DNA from: Desarmillaria ectypa
Taxonomy: Eukaryota > Basidiomycota > Agaricomycetes > Agaricales > Physalacriaceae
Reading direction: 5' to 3'
Assembly: GCA_030407005.1 (NCBI GenBank)
Contig: JAUDYN010000004.1
Span: 1,612,001-1,676,000, forward strand
DNA: 64,000 nucleotides
The translations under genes and the position numbers were made by a program. Under the pieces are notes generated by a model. That model saw nothing but the letters and a program-made list of their open reading frames with translations, was not told where the DNA came from and did no database searches. How positions within the stretch are numbered: the stretch's first letter is position 1; each line of letters begins with the position of its first letter. Below are positions 35,933 through 48,562 of this stretch, in pieces.

Positions 35933-36139
35933 CTAGTTCTTAAGACTCAGAGTCGCGCCATTACTAGGTATTCCTTTCAGAGCGAGATCTCGCTGAGTGA
36001 CGACATTCAATACTCTTCTTACTCTTGTCAGCGCTTCGGTAACATCCTTGGCGAAGAGATGCGAACGGTGCCTGTAGCTTCTGTCGACGACGGTGACAGA
36101 AGATCCGTCTACATATCTCGAGTTCACGAACTTGATCAT
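35933..36139 (-). CDS. Possible small uncharacterised ORF (68 residues)
   Basis: A single-exon frame starts MIKFVNSRYVDGSSVTVVDR and ends SNGATLSLKN. Its codon choice resembles the coding genes nearby more than the surrounding sequence does. It has no signal peptide or recognised domain. It may equally be a chance frame or a remnant in this gene-poor stretch. Confidence 0.25.
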   Translation of the reverse strand: MIKFVNSRYVDGSSVTVVDRSYRHRSHLFAKDVTEALTRVRRVLNVVTQRDLALKGIPSNGATLSLKN

Positions 36140-36713
36140 GATAAAATATAACGTTTCGAAGACAAGTTTACTGATAAGCGAGGGATGGGCCTGTACTAAG
36201 GGATTTTGTAAGGGATTTTGAATCCGAATTTGGAGATTTCAAAGCTTTTGGAGTCGATTGAACGTAACAACAAACTTCTGATTGGCGGGATTTGACAGGC
36301 TTTAGATTGTAAGTGGAAAAAACCAGAGTAATCATGACATCGCAGCGGGAGATGAATGACAGCGTCCAGACTCCACTGGAGAGGCACCCGGCCGTAGATG
36401 ATAGTTGGGCCACCAATCCTTGGCCGCTGCATTGGAACGGTGAACCTGGGATCCTTAAAGACAGTACAGTACATATTTTTCCAAGGTACAAGAAGAAACT
36501 GATTGAAATGATGGAAGCCTGCCGCCGCTGCCAGTTTCAACTGATCATCAAGCTTACAAATACATGGTGCCGAAAATAGGAAGGATCAAATCGCGTGATC
36601 TTTATTATCCTACTCTTCTCCCCAAACAAAAATACGGCCAATCCCTCTCTTCAGCGAATCCGTCGTCGAGAGGCCTCGAGGCTTGCCCCCTCGAGCTAGT
36701 GCCATCGTCCACC

Positions 36714-37161
36714 ATGCTGGCGTCCGTATTGGCTACTGCGCTCACCGCCCTTCTCTTCATCTATCTTTTCATGCCCTCATTATGGCTTGCTATCATAGCT
36801 GTTGACGAATCCTTCGACGTTCACGATTCGAGTTTGGCCGCGGTGGCTGCTCGTGAGTACTGGCGCTTTGTGTGTAGGGCTTGCACTGACTTTCAACCCA
36901 AGGCAATCCTTTCCGGGAGAGCGGACCGCCAGCCAACATGGCCAAGTTGATCTTACTGCGCCATAAGGTATGCTCACCTTGTCGTATGTCTAATTGTGGC
37001 CTGACTTGACCTCGTATCCTATATAGATTCAGACCAGCAATCGTAAACGACGAAGTACTTCGCAGACGCGTCAAACATCACGATCCTACTCCATCCCTAC
37101 CAGACCAAAACCTTCCTGGATTCGCTTCAGGAGACCATTTGGTGGAAAGCAACATTTTTAA
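36714..37161 (+). CDS. Small single-pass membrane protein with basic tail (uncharacterised)
   Basis: Three exons joined by a 50-base and a roughly 60-base intron give a protein of about 110 residues. It starts MLASVLATALTALLFIYLFM and continues PSLWLAIIAV, which is either a signal anchor or a signal peptide. After a short acidic stretch (DESFDVHDSSLAAVAAR) the second half is very basic: HKIQTSNRKRRSTSQTRQTS, then SIPTRPKPSWIRFRRPFGGK and QHF at the stop. The splice sites (GTGAGT...CCCAAG and GTATGC...TATAG) are good and keep the frame. No family is recognised. A type II or tail-cytosolic membrane protein is the simplest reading. Confidence 0.5.
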
Positions 37162-37434
37162 TTTTACTTTGCGACTATGTTGGACCGCGGTGTGATTGTG
37201 ACCCTCACCCGCTTTGTTTTACCCTTTACGACTTTTTTTTTATTCCGTGTACAACATACCCTGCTTAACTTTCGTTGGCCATCCCTTCTTTTGTTCGTCG
37301 ACCATACCTGATACCCATCGAGTCTGTCAATTCTCGTGCATTATTTAACTACTGTACATTACATTTGCGAAAGGGAATACAAAACTAATAAAATCGAACC
37401 ACTTGGTTGTAAGATCCCATCTCCACTCCCTGGC

Positions 37435-40400
37435 CTATCCAAATTTACTGCTACGGTCAACGCTTGACAGCACGCTTGGCGCCGGCTTTAACGGTCGAGG
37501 TCTCTCTTCCATACGTCGCGAAGACGACGTCTGACCGGAGGTATTCTGTCGTAAAGACCCGCCACCAGCCTTGACCTTGGTATGGCCAGTGATCGCTGCA
37601 CTGCCAACAGATCGACTCATCTTTCCTGAGCGCCCCGATCTGCTTTCAGTTCTGGCCCAATCCTTCATCCTGTTGTTGTACTCAACAGTCGATTTGTGTT
37701 GAGGCTAGAAGACCAGTCAAGAATCGAACGGCACGGTACAGACTTCCAGACTTACCTCAGAGGCTTCATCATACTCCTCGTAATGTCGCCGAGACCCTTG
37801 AACAGTTCGCCTTGCAGCCATTGAGCGAACTTTCACGCTCTTGTCGTCATCTGAACCGGCGTCTAGCCAGTCGGTGTTGTGCGGGTCAAAGGGTTCGTCG
37901 TCGTCGAACTGTTAGCTCATTGAGTTCGATCATCGTCTTGTTCACCTGATGGAGTCTTACCTCGCCATATTTAGCGCGTTCTTGCACCTGACGCACGATT
38001 TCAGCACGCGTGATACTCTCTTGCGCTTCTTCATCCTCATCGTCTAATGTCTCCTCAACTCTAGTGGTCTCTGGCTCTTCCATGAGCTCAGAATGTAGCA
38101 TCACCGTATCCTCATCGTCGCCAACGGTCTTCTTGTATTCACCAGCGAAAGCAGCCGTCGTTGGGTTTGACTCTATCGATCTCACTAGTAACACGTATCG
38201 TTCTTAATTGAAGCATGAACCACGTACCAAGGGCGACCATATCTGTTCTCTGTTTTTTGTTCATACGCCGTCGACGTCTCTCATCAGCAGCATCCTCGTC
38301 AGAGTCAGAGTCACTATCGTCCAAATCGACGCCATTCCTTCGTTTCTTGGAACGGAACTTGCCATCTACTGCGTCCTGGTGGTATTTTTGGAGGCGGAGA
38401 TCATCTTGCTCTGCCTGTTCCCTATAAAGTTATCGTTAGTAGAATTCGCGCATGATCCGCGTGTATATAACATACTGATACTTCTCCCGAACCTTTTCCT
38501 CAGCGAGGGTCTCTTCATCCAAAGCCGTATTATCCACCAACGTCGGGAGCTCCTGATCCAAGTCCTGACCCTCCTCATCGTCGTCTGCAGCAGTCCCTTT
38601 AAACAAGCCAAATCCGCGCATCTCATCATCGTCGCTCTCTTGTGCTTCCGCCTCCACGAACTCTGACTTCTTCAATGGGACCTTAGATTTGCTAATTTTA
38701 GATTCCTGGGGCTTCGATGAGCTCGAGCGACTTGCACCATAGGTAGGAGACGGGGAAACTGCTCGCTTCAAAATGCGCCGTTTTCGGGAAGATGAAGGAA
38801 GACTCGGGGTAAGATCTGGAGTATGCTCGAGCGTTTCAAGAGCCTGCCGCTGAGACCGCTGCGTGTACGGTATTGCAGGTGTTTGAGGTTGCGTCTGCAT
38901 CTGTGTCAGCCTCGAAGGGGGCCGATAAACCTCGGGACTCGTGTCGGGCCTCGTCTGTGTCAGATATCTAGAAAACACAAGTTATTCTTTTGGTGCGGCA
39001 TATAAGAATACGGAATCATGCACCCGTCACTATTGACGTAGAGGTCAGATTGCTTCTGAGGAACCTGGTTAGCTTCTTGAAGGACATATTCTTGCTCTTT
39101 TTCAAAAATTGCATCTGCCTCCTTCAATCTCGAGCTATCGCCGACTTGAAAAGCAGGTCCAAGAGAGATATCTTGAGTCAAGCCGAAGTCTGTCGAGTCT
39201 GTATTTCGCATCTTCGATAGACCAAAGCCACCCTATCCGAGTATCAGTCTCGTTCTTTGTTACTTTCACGGACATATGCTGACCTTTCCACCGAAGAGCT
39301 TTGTAAATCCATCATCACGCTGAAGGCCATCAAAGGATTCTTTTTGCGTCCCGTCTGCATACAAATCCGCAAACCCAGGTTGCAGTATCAACGTGGCAGT
39401 CTGAGTCTGAGAGAATTGTGAAAGGCCTAAGTCGCCTGCCGTAGAAAGTCCAAATTTGGGACGCAAAGAGGGCGGTGGCATACAGTCATCATTCTCAGGG
39501 CTCACGGTGCTCTGTAGGCGGTCTGTAAAAGACTGTCTTTCTGGAGAGCTCTTGTCCTCTTCAAGGGTACTCAAGGGTAACCTTGGAACCGGCTCTCCCT
39601 TGTCAGCTTCTGACAAGCCATCGTCCGAATTATTTTCCTGCCCAAACAAAGTCCTTGAAAAAGCGGGACGTTGGGTGCTCCGCGGAAAAACGGTAGCATT
39701 CTCCCTATCGTCGTCCATGTCGTACATCAACTCGATATTGTTCTCCTTGTCGCTTTGTTCATCTAAAGAAGATTTTGGGGTGGCTTGTGCAATAGGCGTG
39801 TTCTCGTCGTCTATAATCATGCTATCTTCGACGAGGACTCTGCCAATAGGCAGACGTTGCACACGTCCAAGCTGCGTGTTTTCCATATCAGAGTCGTCGT
39901 CTTCGACAACTCGAAGTACCCGTCGACCGCGAGGTCTTACAACAAATTGTCCGTCGACATCTTCAGTCTCCGTATCGAAGCCGTGTTCAACCATCGTAAT
40001 GTCATCATCTTCGGCTGGTTCTTCGTTATCATCGTCATCGTCATCGCTTGCCTTAAGAGGCGGAGGGCTAGCTGAACCGCGATCGAGAGGCACGTAATCT
40101 GGATCTTCCTCCTCTTCCTCCTCCTCCTCCTGCATTTCTTCGGCGTCTCCATGCTCCAGGCCTCGTTGGATATAATGATCCAGCACTTCCGCCGCCGGGA
40201 CGTGCACTGCTATGACTTCTTTGAGAGTGCCTCCATGGCGTTGCCAATCCTGTTCTTTGACATGCTTTACCTCGGCAGCAACTTTCTGAGCACTTGCCAT
40301 CAATGCGATGTTCAGATCCCTGTGGCTCTTCAGGTTTCGAAGGGAGCTACGGACGTCGAAGGGAGCATGATGGGCTTCCTTCTGTTTGCTTCCTGATCCA

Positions 40401-41753
40401 AGCGAAATGCCCGCCAGAGTTGAATGTGTCTTTTTGGCACTAGAAGGACCTTGTACACCAACTTGTCTTTGAATCACTGGTGTATCCGGGGCAGCAATCA
40501 CTAGGACATCATCTTCATCGCTTTCTTGAGGCCGTCCCGACTGTTGAGCTTGCAAGGCTAGAATTTTCAGCTTCTTCTCTGCTAGGACTTGTCTGGGGGA
40601 CTGAGCGTTTTTCTTCCGCGATTCGCCCACTTCTGGCATTTCGTCATCAGATTCCACGACTGTGGGTACGGAAACATTGGGTTTAACTTCTTCGTAACCC
40701 TCAGGGAAAGCTGAAATAGGTGTAGCGCTGGCATCGGGAACGGCCTGTGGAGATGAGAAGGACTGGATGGGGTCTGAGGATGGTTCATGGCTATTTACGT
40801 ATTAGATTACTGTATAATGGCAAGGGGAGTGTCACTTACTGGCGTTGAAGCGTCTTGAGCAGCCTTGATACGTTCCACTCGCTTTGTTTCTGAGCAATGG
40901 ATGTAACACGGTCTGCAGCAATGCGCGCGCCGTTCAGCGCCGTTTCCTTTCGTTCTTTCTTCGTCGGGGCCTACGTCCTATTGAGAATATAGAATGACAA
41001 AAGTATATATACGCGTACCTTAGTTCTAACTGGTTTTTTATTTCGCCCCACCGTTGACTTGGACTTATGTTCAGAGTACTGAAGATGTGTCGATTGGTCT
41101 TCAACGGCACCTCTAGTAACACGAATCTTGCGTATTTTATGCGCCGTTGGTAATTCATCATCAGAAGTAGGCGGTGTCGATGAGTGACGGGTACGCTTGA
41201 CTGGGGATGACGTGGATTGTATACTCTCCGATTCAGGTTCTGAATCCGAATCGACACGGTTAACCCGTCGATGTTTGGCGCGTAGTAATGGCGATGCAGA
41301 GAGCTTAGTAGACAACTCTGTCTGTGCAGAAATGGCGAGATCCGTGAGTGAATCTTCGAGGATACCTGTAGGTGTTTTTGTTGGACAGGTAGAAGCAGGT
41401 GAACCTTTTCCATTATCTGGACAAGCATCTACACCAAGAAGGGTTTTTTCGCCTTCTTCTCCATCCTCATCAAAATTCTCATCCAAGGCTGCAAGCTCGT
41501 CTTGAAAAGCAAACCGGAAGCTTCCTGTCGCTGCATCCTTCACAACGCGATCGAGTTCGTGCTCGCCGTCCGAGCTTGCAGAAACTTCTTCACCACTGTT
41601 GAGTCCCGTTTTCAGCACCTCATAGCGTGAAGAGGAACTCGGAACATCGAGACGCTGACGTCCATACGTTCGAGGTGGCTTGGGTGGCGGGGGTGCTGGC
41701 GAGGATGTAGCGGTGGAATCTGCCACAAATGAGGAATCGCGTGAGATGGGCAT
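37435..41753 (-). CDS. MRC1: Replication checkpoint mediator MRC1 (claspin homologue)
   Basis: Mrc1/claspin travels with the replication fork, links helicase and polymerase, and relays the S-phase checkpoint from Mec1 to Rad53. About 1,280 residues are predicted from roughly ten exons. The start MPISRDSSFVADSTATSSPA is the first ATG before conserved-looking sequence. The N-terminal half is Ser/Thr/acidic, with SQ/TQ sites typical of checkpoint kinases (for example LSQFSQTQTATL). A long acidic stretch holds EEEEEEEEDPDY. The MRC1-like domain follows with FDEDEG-like acidic turns and the hallmark KKQRTDMVALVRSIESNPTT then AAFAGEY near the C-terminus. The end is a basic tail (VLSSVDRSSKFG). The family assignment rests on that C-terminal block and overall composition. 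Confidence 0.85.
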
Positions 41754-42594
41754 CCTTTGCGACGCGTAACCGAACGCCAGGACGACCGCCTTGTAGCGAT
41801 AATGGCAGAGTTGGCTGGACTGTAAGAGAGGCCGTTGTTGTAAACGTGACAAACTGTGACTAGCGCGTTTTTGGCAGTCACTCTGCCGGCTGGCCCCACT
41901 TTGTCCGATGTCCGAATCTTGCTGTTAGTCCATCCAGATCTGCGGTGCTTCATCGAAGTTCTGCCACCCTGTTGCCCGTTTCTTCAGGTTTTTGGCAAGG
42001 CGCGAACGGCCACATTGTCGCAAGTATTGCTTTCATGATCACTAGGAAGCTGTCGTCGACGTCGCGTATATCAATTGTTCACCTAAAGTGTTCCCTTCGT
42101 CGACTTTTTTACATACAGGTATCTGAATGCCCGTCCCTTCATGTCGGCGAGGCTGTCGATATGCGGTATTGAAGCATCTAGGAGTACCATCACCGGCTCA
42201 CTCTAGGTATTCGAGTTCCTCACCGAGATGTCGCCACAGCTATACTGGTTCTATAAAACACCCAGTGGCGTATCATCTTCACGTCTTATCGACAATTCGG
42301 GGCTACAGCAGTCCAAATTTGGGGCTTCGTTCTGTGCGGTGGCCACGTCGCAGGTCCCATGGTGGTGCCAACGCAAAGCATCTTAACATGGAAGTACATC
42401 AAATGGACTGCCATTGATGCGTTAAAGCGCGGTCAATGTCTTCTCGTGACGGAATCACTGCCCTTCCACTTCATTTCGCGGTCCGGTGGAACCTCGGAGA
42501 ATTATATTCCCCGTTGCTTTTAGTCATAAGCCCTGCTAGATGCCCTACATAAAGGATCGACAAGCAGTGGCTTCTTCATCTCACATTTCTTACC
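41754..42594. promoter_or_regulatory. Divergent promoter region between MRC1 and the DUF1479 gene
   Basis: About 840 bases. Small open frames on both strands (for example 41856-42038) lack support. A TATA-like CATAAAGG at 42546-42553 lies about 45 bases before the DUF1479 ATG. Confidence 0.4.
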
Positions 42595-44291
42595 ATGTCC
42601 GAGTCATCCCATCTCATTCATATCAAGGAAGAAATTGCCTCTTCGTATCCTAACTTCGAAGAACGCGTCACACAAGCATGGACTGACATCCTCGTCGAAT
42701 TGAAGAAGGTGACTCAGAAAATTAGTGCTGGGGGTTCCGAAGTATGTCCCCTCCATCGCAAATTCAGCTTTCTATTATCTCACAGATGCTAGTTCATTCC
42801 CCAAGTCCAATTCTCTGAACTCCAGAGCCTTCCAGCCGATAAGATTGCTGAAATACGACGCAAGGGGTGTCTTGTGATCAAAGACGTCATCGACGATGCG
42901 CAAGCCATTGCTTGGAGGAAGTCGCTCGAAGATTTCATATCCACTAATCCAGATGCCGATGGTACGTTTCTCTATGAAACATGTGCGTTTTCTTATGCAA
43001 GCCTCCAGGCTTTCCTCACGACGATAAACAGTTTTTTCAGCTTTAGTATCTATCATTTATTTTTTCTCAAGTTATTCGACTCTCACTTTACCAAAGTTGG
43101 ACAAAATCCCAACTGGAGGCTCGCTCCCACCCCAACGTGCTTGCTGCTTCGGCTTGGCTGAACAGTTTGTACCATGCCGAGGCAGGGCAGAGGCCGGGCG
43201 GCGTGGACTTGTCTTCGCCACTAAGCTACGCTGATAGATTCCGCATCAGACATCCCGGAACTGTTTGGACTACATTCCCGCCTCACGTAGATGGCACGCT
43301 GTCTCCTTCGTCGCTGTTCTTCTAGGTCTCCTACTGACCGATGTACAGGTGGTAGTATTGAACGCTGGGAGGACCCATCGTTCAGGTCTTGCTTTGCTGA
43401 CATCTTCAGTGGTCAATGGCGCAAGCATGATCCTTTCGCGCTTGCAGGCCGTGTAAATGCGCAGAATTCCCTCCACGGTAGGCCCAATCAGGTATGAGTG
43501 TCCGAGAAATTCGATCCTTGGCTCAGTACGAAGTCACAGTCGTCCATTTTTCGAGCCTTCCAAGGCTGGCTTGCCATGAGGTTCGTAGACTTCACAGGCA
43601 TTTGACGTCCTGATGCGAGGTTGATTTGTCAGTGAAACGGCCCCCACTGAAGGGACTCTCAAAGTTTTTCCTGATCTATTGCTGTCAAATCCCTATTTGA
43701 TCCTTCGCCCCTTCTTTCGTTTGCTGGTGGCACCGGACTCCGAAGAAGTCTGGAATCCCCAAAGCTGGGCATTTGGTACGTGTTCACCTCTGTGTGTGGT
43801 TACAGTAGTCACTCGGTCCACGTAGATGTTTCAAGTGCCGATTTTCCCGGTCTCTTCCCTCGCGATGGAGGATGGTCCGGACCTCTTCCAACGCCTGAAT
43901 TGCACCCCAATCTTCTCCTTGAGGAGACTATGACTTCAGTGCCTAAAGTCTACCCTGGTGATGCGGTGTTCTGGCATGGCGACCTCATCCATTCGGTCGA
44001 GAAGGACCACACTGGACATTGTGACTCCGCAGGTATTTTATTCCAATAATTATCGATTCGATACGTTTGAAAACACCGTTCCCAGTTATGTACATCGCGG
44101 CAGTTCCTACTACTCCATTGAACCACGCATACATTGAGAGGCAAAAGGAAAGCTTCCTGAAGGCCGTCACGCCACCTGATTACCCTGCGCAGACGAAGCC
44201 CGAGAATGCACTGGTGGGCTTTGGAAAGGACAGCGATATTTTGAATCCCCAGGGACGAAAGGCTATGGGATTATCTATTTCTGTGTCCTAA
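42595..44291 (+). CDS. DUF1479 protein, Fe(II)/2-oxoglutarate dioxygenase-like
   Basis: DUF1479 proteins have the double-stranded beta-helix fold of non-heme iron dioxygenases; most are uncharacterised, including bacterial YbiU. The start is [20 protein letters not shown]. Spliced exons give [20 protein letters not shown], the region before the active site with [17 protein letters not shown], where His and Asp form the HxD iron pair, and [20 protein letters not shown]. Late in the chain [16 protein letters not shown] supplies the distal His. The protein ends [12 protein letters not shown]. About seven short introns are present. Length, about 430 residues, fits the family, and the metal ligands are all present, so it is probably active. 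Substrate unknown. Confidence 0.88.
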
Positions 44292-45260
44292 TATCGTTTT
44301 GTAGCGTGTATCACCAACTAGAATACAAAAAGTGTGCTTCCTACTGACATAGTATAAGCAGCACTTCCGCCACAAGTTCTCCACGCCACACTCCGCTTAT
44401 GATAACAACGTGCCAAAATCCTGGGGTCCTTTTCGTGAGTGCGTGTGCGCATTTACCACTTATACGTCTTCTAACCTGTTCGCCATCTTCTTAGCACTAA
44501 AAGCTACCGGTTGACTGGTGACGTAGTCGAAGTGACGAGTACAATAACGCTAAATCTGTCCTCGATGAAATGATTAAAATACTGTATAATTATTGTAAGT
44601 GATGTTGGCCCTTATCAGTCTCACTTAACGCCGATCATGAACGTTAACCACTAATTCTGCGCGGCGCGTGTCAAGGTTCTGTCTTCTACGTCCTTCGCTA
44701 CTCGAAAACAGGTTCTGTATGCATGGCGCCTCGCACCAGGCTGCAAGTGTCATACCCCTGGTAAGGCCTCTGCTCCAAATGTTCGACTTCCCGGCCTTAG
44801 CTGGGACTGTTTCCTAATATTTTCTAGTGAGCTGCAAGAGATGCCGCCCGATATCGAGCTTCCGGATTCCACATTTCCCCAGTTCTATGATCGACATCAC
44901 CACCCCTGATTTAATTTGGGAAGCCACCGGGAGCACACTTAACTGACTTACGTTGGACCTGGGTTCCCGCGATTCTGAGGGTGCTAAAGAGAAACCTCTG
45001 CCAGGAACGAGTTCTACCAGTGGGAACCACGAACCGTCATATCTTGTTGCTGACAGCCGCTACGTCGCACTATTCCAACACGTCGTCCTTCACTCCCGGC
45101 TCATACTTCAAGTTGCTTCGGTTACAAATGCATGTGAAGTAACAGACAAAAGCTGCCGAGTTGAAAGCGAAATCTTTCTCGGTTTTCTTATGAATCCCAT
45201 ATATAAGCAGCATTGAGGTTTTCTCCTGCTCTTAAGTACCCTCGCAACATCGCTAGCACC
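44292..45260. promoter_or_regulatory. Intergenic region; TATA box at 45199-45206 for the FHA gene
   Basis: About 970 bases without a supportable gene. The octamer TATATAAG at about 45199-45206 lies 55 bases before the FHA gene ATG. An open frame at 44953-45216 runs across this promoter and is probably not coding. Confidence 0.45.
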
Positions 45261-45799
45261 ATGACTTCTTCTCCCGTCCTCAATCTCGCGTGCGTCTCTG
45301 GAAGCTTTCCCTTCCAGACAAAACATATTTCTATGGCCGGGAGTGTCAAAATACTTCTAGGCGCTGTAGAGGGCAGCTCTACTATCCGTCAAGGCAGCCC
45401 TACCAATGGGTTTTTTGTACAAAAGTCCCAGACCGCAGAGTCTCCTCTCACTCTGAGTGTCAATCACGCGGAAGTTTGGCTAGAAAACGGCCGAGTACGC
45501 GTCGAATCCTTCTCTCTTCTGTGTTCCTAATATATGACGCTTGCATAGATCTATATCCGAGACCTGGAGTCGCCCTTCGGTACCTTCGTAAATGATGTCA
45601 AAATCCGCACCGATGTTACTCTTAAAACGGGAGATATTTTAGTGAGTATCATCTTTCCGACTTGAATGGGTCCAAATTTTACGAGATATAGGCCCTGGGA
45701 AAAACCTTAGTTCGCAACATGAACACCCCGTCCGACATCACAGACGACCAGCTGAAGTGTATCGTTGCTAAAGTAACTGTGGTCGGTTCTCAGGGTTGA
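45261..45799 (+). CDS. Stand-alone FHA-domain protein
   Basis: Three exons, with introns 45493-45549 and about 45641-45691, encode about 143 residues that are almost entirely one FHA phosphothreonine-binding domain. The start is MTSSPVLNLACVSGSFPFQT. The domain includes GSVKILLGAVEG, the core LTLSVNHAEVWLENG where His corresponds to the SxxH histidine, and the loop RDLESPFGTFVNDVKI followed by LKTGDILALG. The wording (SPFGTFVND..I, L..GD.L.LG) resembles the FHA domain of the Far9/Vps64/SLMAP group, but the coiled coil and membrane anchor of those proteins are absent: a stop follows directly at 45797. It may be a true domain-only protein, or its downstream exons may be lost. The EH-domain gene ends about 250 bases further on the other strand. 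Confidence 0.75.
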
Positions 45800-46046
45800 A
45801 AAGTATATTATAGGATTCATTTTGTCCAGATTTCATTAAGATGCTGCTATATAAATCGCTGTACCAATGACCTAGATTTACTCACATATTCTTTCAATGT
45901 TGTATGTATGCGGAGAGGACGAAGTGTAACATATATCATTGGACCTGAAGCCTTGTACGCAGTACAGTGATATGTCAGAACTTTCATGACGCCGAGAAAA
46001 AGCGCAGCGGAAGATATAAAAAAAAAGGAATACAGATCCGAATGCT

Positions 46047-48262
46047 CTAGATGTCACCATACGCGGGTGGCGCCTCCTCCGTGACACGCATCGTGCTCAA
46101 GCGATGATTATCAGCCCGTAACCCTTCCAGCTCTCTCTGCAACTCCCCGTCCTGAGTCTCAGACTGTCGTATCTGCTGAGTCAAACGCCTATTCAGACGG
46201 GAAACTTCGTCCATTTCTTCCCTCGAGACTGAATTGACATACGCTGTTTGGAGCTGTCGCATCGTCTCTTCCAGTTCTTGTACTTGTCCTCGTAGCGTAG
46301 CGTTTTCCTTAGCTAGATCTTCATTTATCAACGCCTGTAGTTCTTCGTCGCCACCGGACAGTGGTAATAGTGTTGTCGACTCTCGCAATTCCCGTATCTG
46401 TACACGAAGACGGTCAAGCTCATCCGAAAGCTCCTCGTTAACCATTTTCTGCACAGCCTGCTCAGTGTTGGCAACCTCCAGTTGATGAGAAAAGCTGTCA
46501 ACTTCCATATGAAGAAATTGGTTTGTGTGTGAGAGATCCTCCAAAGCTGATTGGTGCGAAGCCTTCAGCTGTGATATCATACCCTCCATAAGCTGAATTT
46601 CCTTCTTAAGTTTCGTATTCTCGACGTTTGAAGCATATAGCCTGTCAGTGTAGTACGACACTGACTGCTTCAATGAATCATCCTTAGCTCGTAGCTCGAG
46701 CCGTAGATTACTATTTTCGGTCAATAAGTCATCTTTGAAGAGCTGTAACTCATGGATTTGGGAGTGTAACGTGCTTCGTTCGGTCAATCGAAGCTGTGTC
46801 AAGGATGTCAGCTGCTGCTGCAGACTTTCAACTTCGTATGAAAAATTGCGCATAGGGAATAATAGGTTTTCTTTCGGAGATGAAAGCGGCGACGTCTTGA
46901 CACCGGGCCCTGTATTACGGTCAGAGATATTGTCTTATTGGACAGACTGAGTCTTACTTGTTAGCGTAGGTATCGGAATATCACGAGGGGTAACTATGGA
47001 AGAGATTCTAGACGAGGGAAGGGTTATTGGTATGTCAACGCCCGCCAACTGTCTGTAGACAAAAAACATGACCAGTGCGAAGTCATCACGAGTGAGGTGT
47101 CCCTTCGAAGTAGAGTCTATCAGATTCCTGTAATACATTAGCACGAGATCATTAAAAAAAAAAGACAACAAGGTACCAGATGTGCGCTAAATCAGTTGGA
47201 GGCAGCTTCGAGAGCAGTAGAAATGGCGCAACTTGGTCTCCTTCAATGTTTTGCTTGCGTTGGGGATTCAATTCATCAAAGTAGAAGTCGGCGTGCTTCC
47301 TGACTACATCAGGGAGATGCCATGCTTCTAAACTAGCGTTGGCCCGAATGAAGTGGAAATCATTCGTGAAAGCATTTCTCAGGCAGGGTTTGCCTTGGAC
47401 AGCATCCGCATGTGTGGCGGTGACGGACGCGACATCACTTTGGGGAGAAGAGACATTCTGATCTGGCTCAGCCTGTTCACGGATGTGGGAAGGAAGTGAT
47501 GTTGGTACAACTGCAAAGCGGTTGTCCAACAAACCATGAATGAGATACATAACAAGGTTGAATTCTGTAATGTTGAGCGCCCCACATCGTCGAACGTCGA
47601 TAAGATCCCTATTACGAGAATATGTCAATGAGGCATACACTCCATACCGCCGCGCACGTACCATACTTTGGTCAGAGTGTCTGTAGAAAGCTTCGACTTG
47701 AGTATGATATCCCACACTTTGACACCTACACAACTCATTGCTTACGGCATGAAGAGATGACTATCCGGACGCACCATCAAGAATGTCGTTTTTGGGATCA
47801 CCCTGTTTGAATATGACCTTGTATCGAGCCTTGTCCTCCAACGAAAGCAATGGTAGATTTGGGGGAGGCGCCTCCTCGGACCTCGTAGTATCAACACCGT
47901 CGTGCAGGACTGCTAACGGACCGGCTGCGAACAGAAAATAAGTGAGTTTGATACCCCCAGAGAGAGATAGAGATAGAGAGACGCTACTCGGACTCACGTC
48001 GATGTACTAAATCTGCCTGCACCGCAATGCCCCGTTGTGCCCAGCCGATAAGACGGGCAGCCACTCCGACTTCATTTCGTGTAAGATGTCCCTTTGCTCC
48101 TTCATCGGCAATATCCCATACTCTCGCTAGAACCTCTGGCGACAATCGGGCTTGTTCGAAAGCTTCCACGGCAGCTTCCGCAGCGAGAAACTCGGCGTCG
48201 AGAGGGATAATTGTTGCGATTATGTTTGCCTCCTCTGGGGAAAATGAAGGGACTGCCATCAT
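46047..48262 (-). CDS. EH-domain protein, Eps15/Ede1-like endocytic adaptor
   Basis: Eps15/Ede1 proteins start clathrin-mediated endocytosis by gathering NPF-motif cargo adaptors at the plasma membrane. After MMAVPSFSPEEANI, an N-terminal EH domain has ARLSPEVLARVWDIADEGAK followed by GHLTRNEVGVAARLI. A middle EH domain has DVRRCGALNITEFNLVMYLI, and a third has LPPTDLAHIWNLIDSTSKGH then LTRDDFALVMFFVYRQLAG. The C-terminal 270 residues (MRNFSYEVESLQQQLTSLTQ onwards) are coiled coil, ending EEAPPAYGDI. There is no ubiquitin-associated domain or long NPF/Gln-rich tail as in full Ede1, so it is a shorter member, about 640 residues. A GA-rich microsatellite lies in an intron at about 47961-47981. 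Confidence 0.83.
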
Positions 48263-48562
48263 AATGGGAAGAGCATCACACCGAGGGTCGTGATGGTAAG
48301 TAATAAGCCCTTTTCACACTGAATTCTCAGGCTGGAGCGACAGCTTCATCATATTAGGTGTGTAAAAATAATTACGGACGGTGGCTATGTCGACAAGGCA
48401 GTGAGGTGGCTGTGCTTGCCACTTATTTGTGTCGTACTTACCCTTCATTTGACTCTCAGTTCTGCTATGTTCTGCCTTGTCTACGCGATGGGGAAATTAC
48501 GTTACTTTCTGGGCCTTGAACGTTTGAAACGTGGAACTATCTGTTGGATACCCTGAACCATC
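48263..48562. other. Interval between EH gene and glutamine synthetase pseudogene
   Basis: About 300 bases, presumably holding the upstream sequences of both divergent loci. No gene seen. Confidence 0.4.

Noticed and set aside
39456..40097. 213-codon plus-strand open frame
   Set aside because: It is antisense to the acidic, Ser-rich coding sequence of MRC1; its Ser-rich product is the mirror of Glu/Asp and Ser codons.
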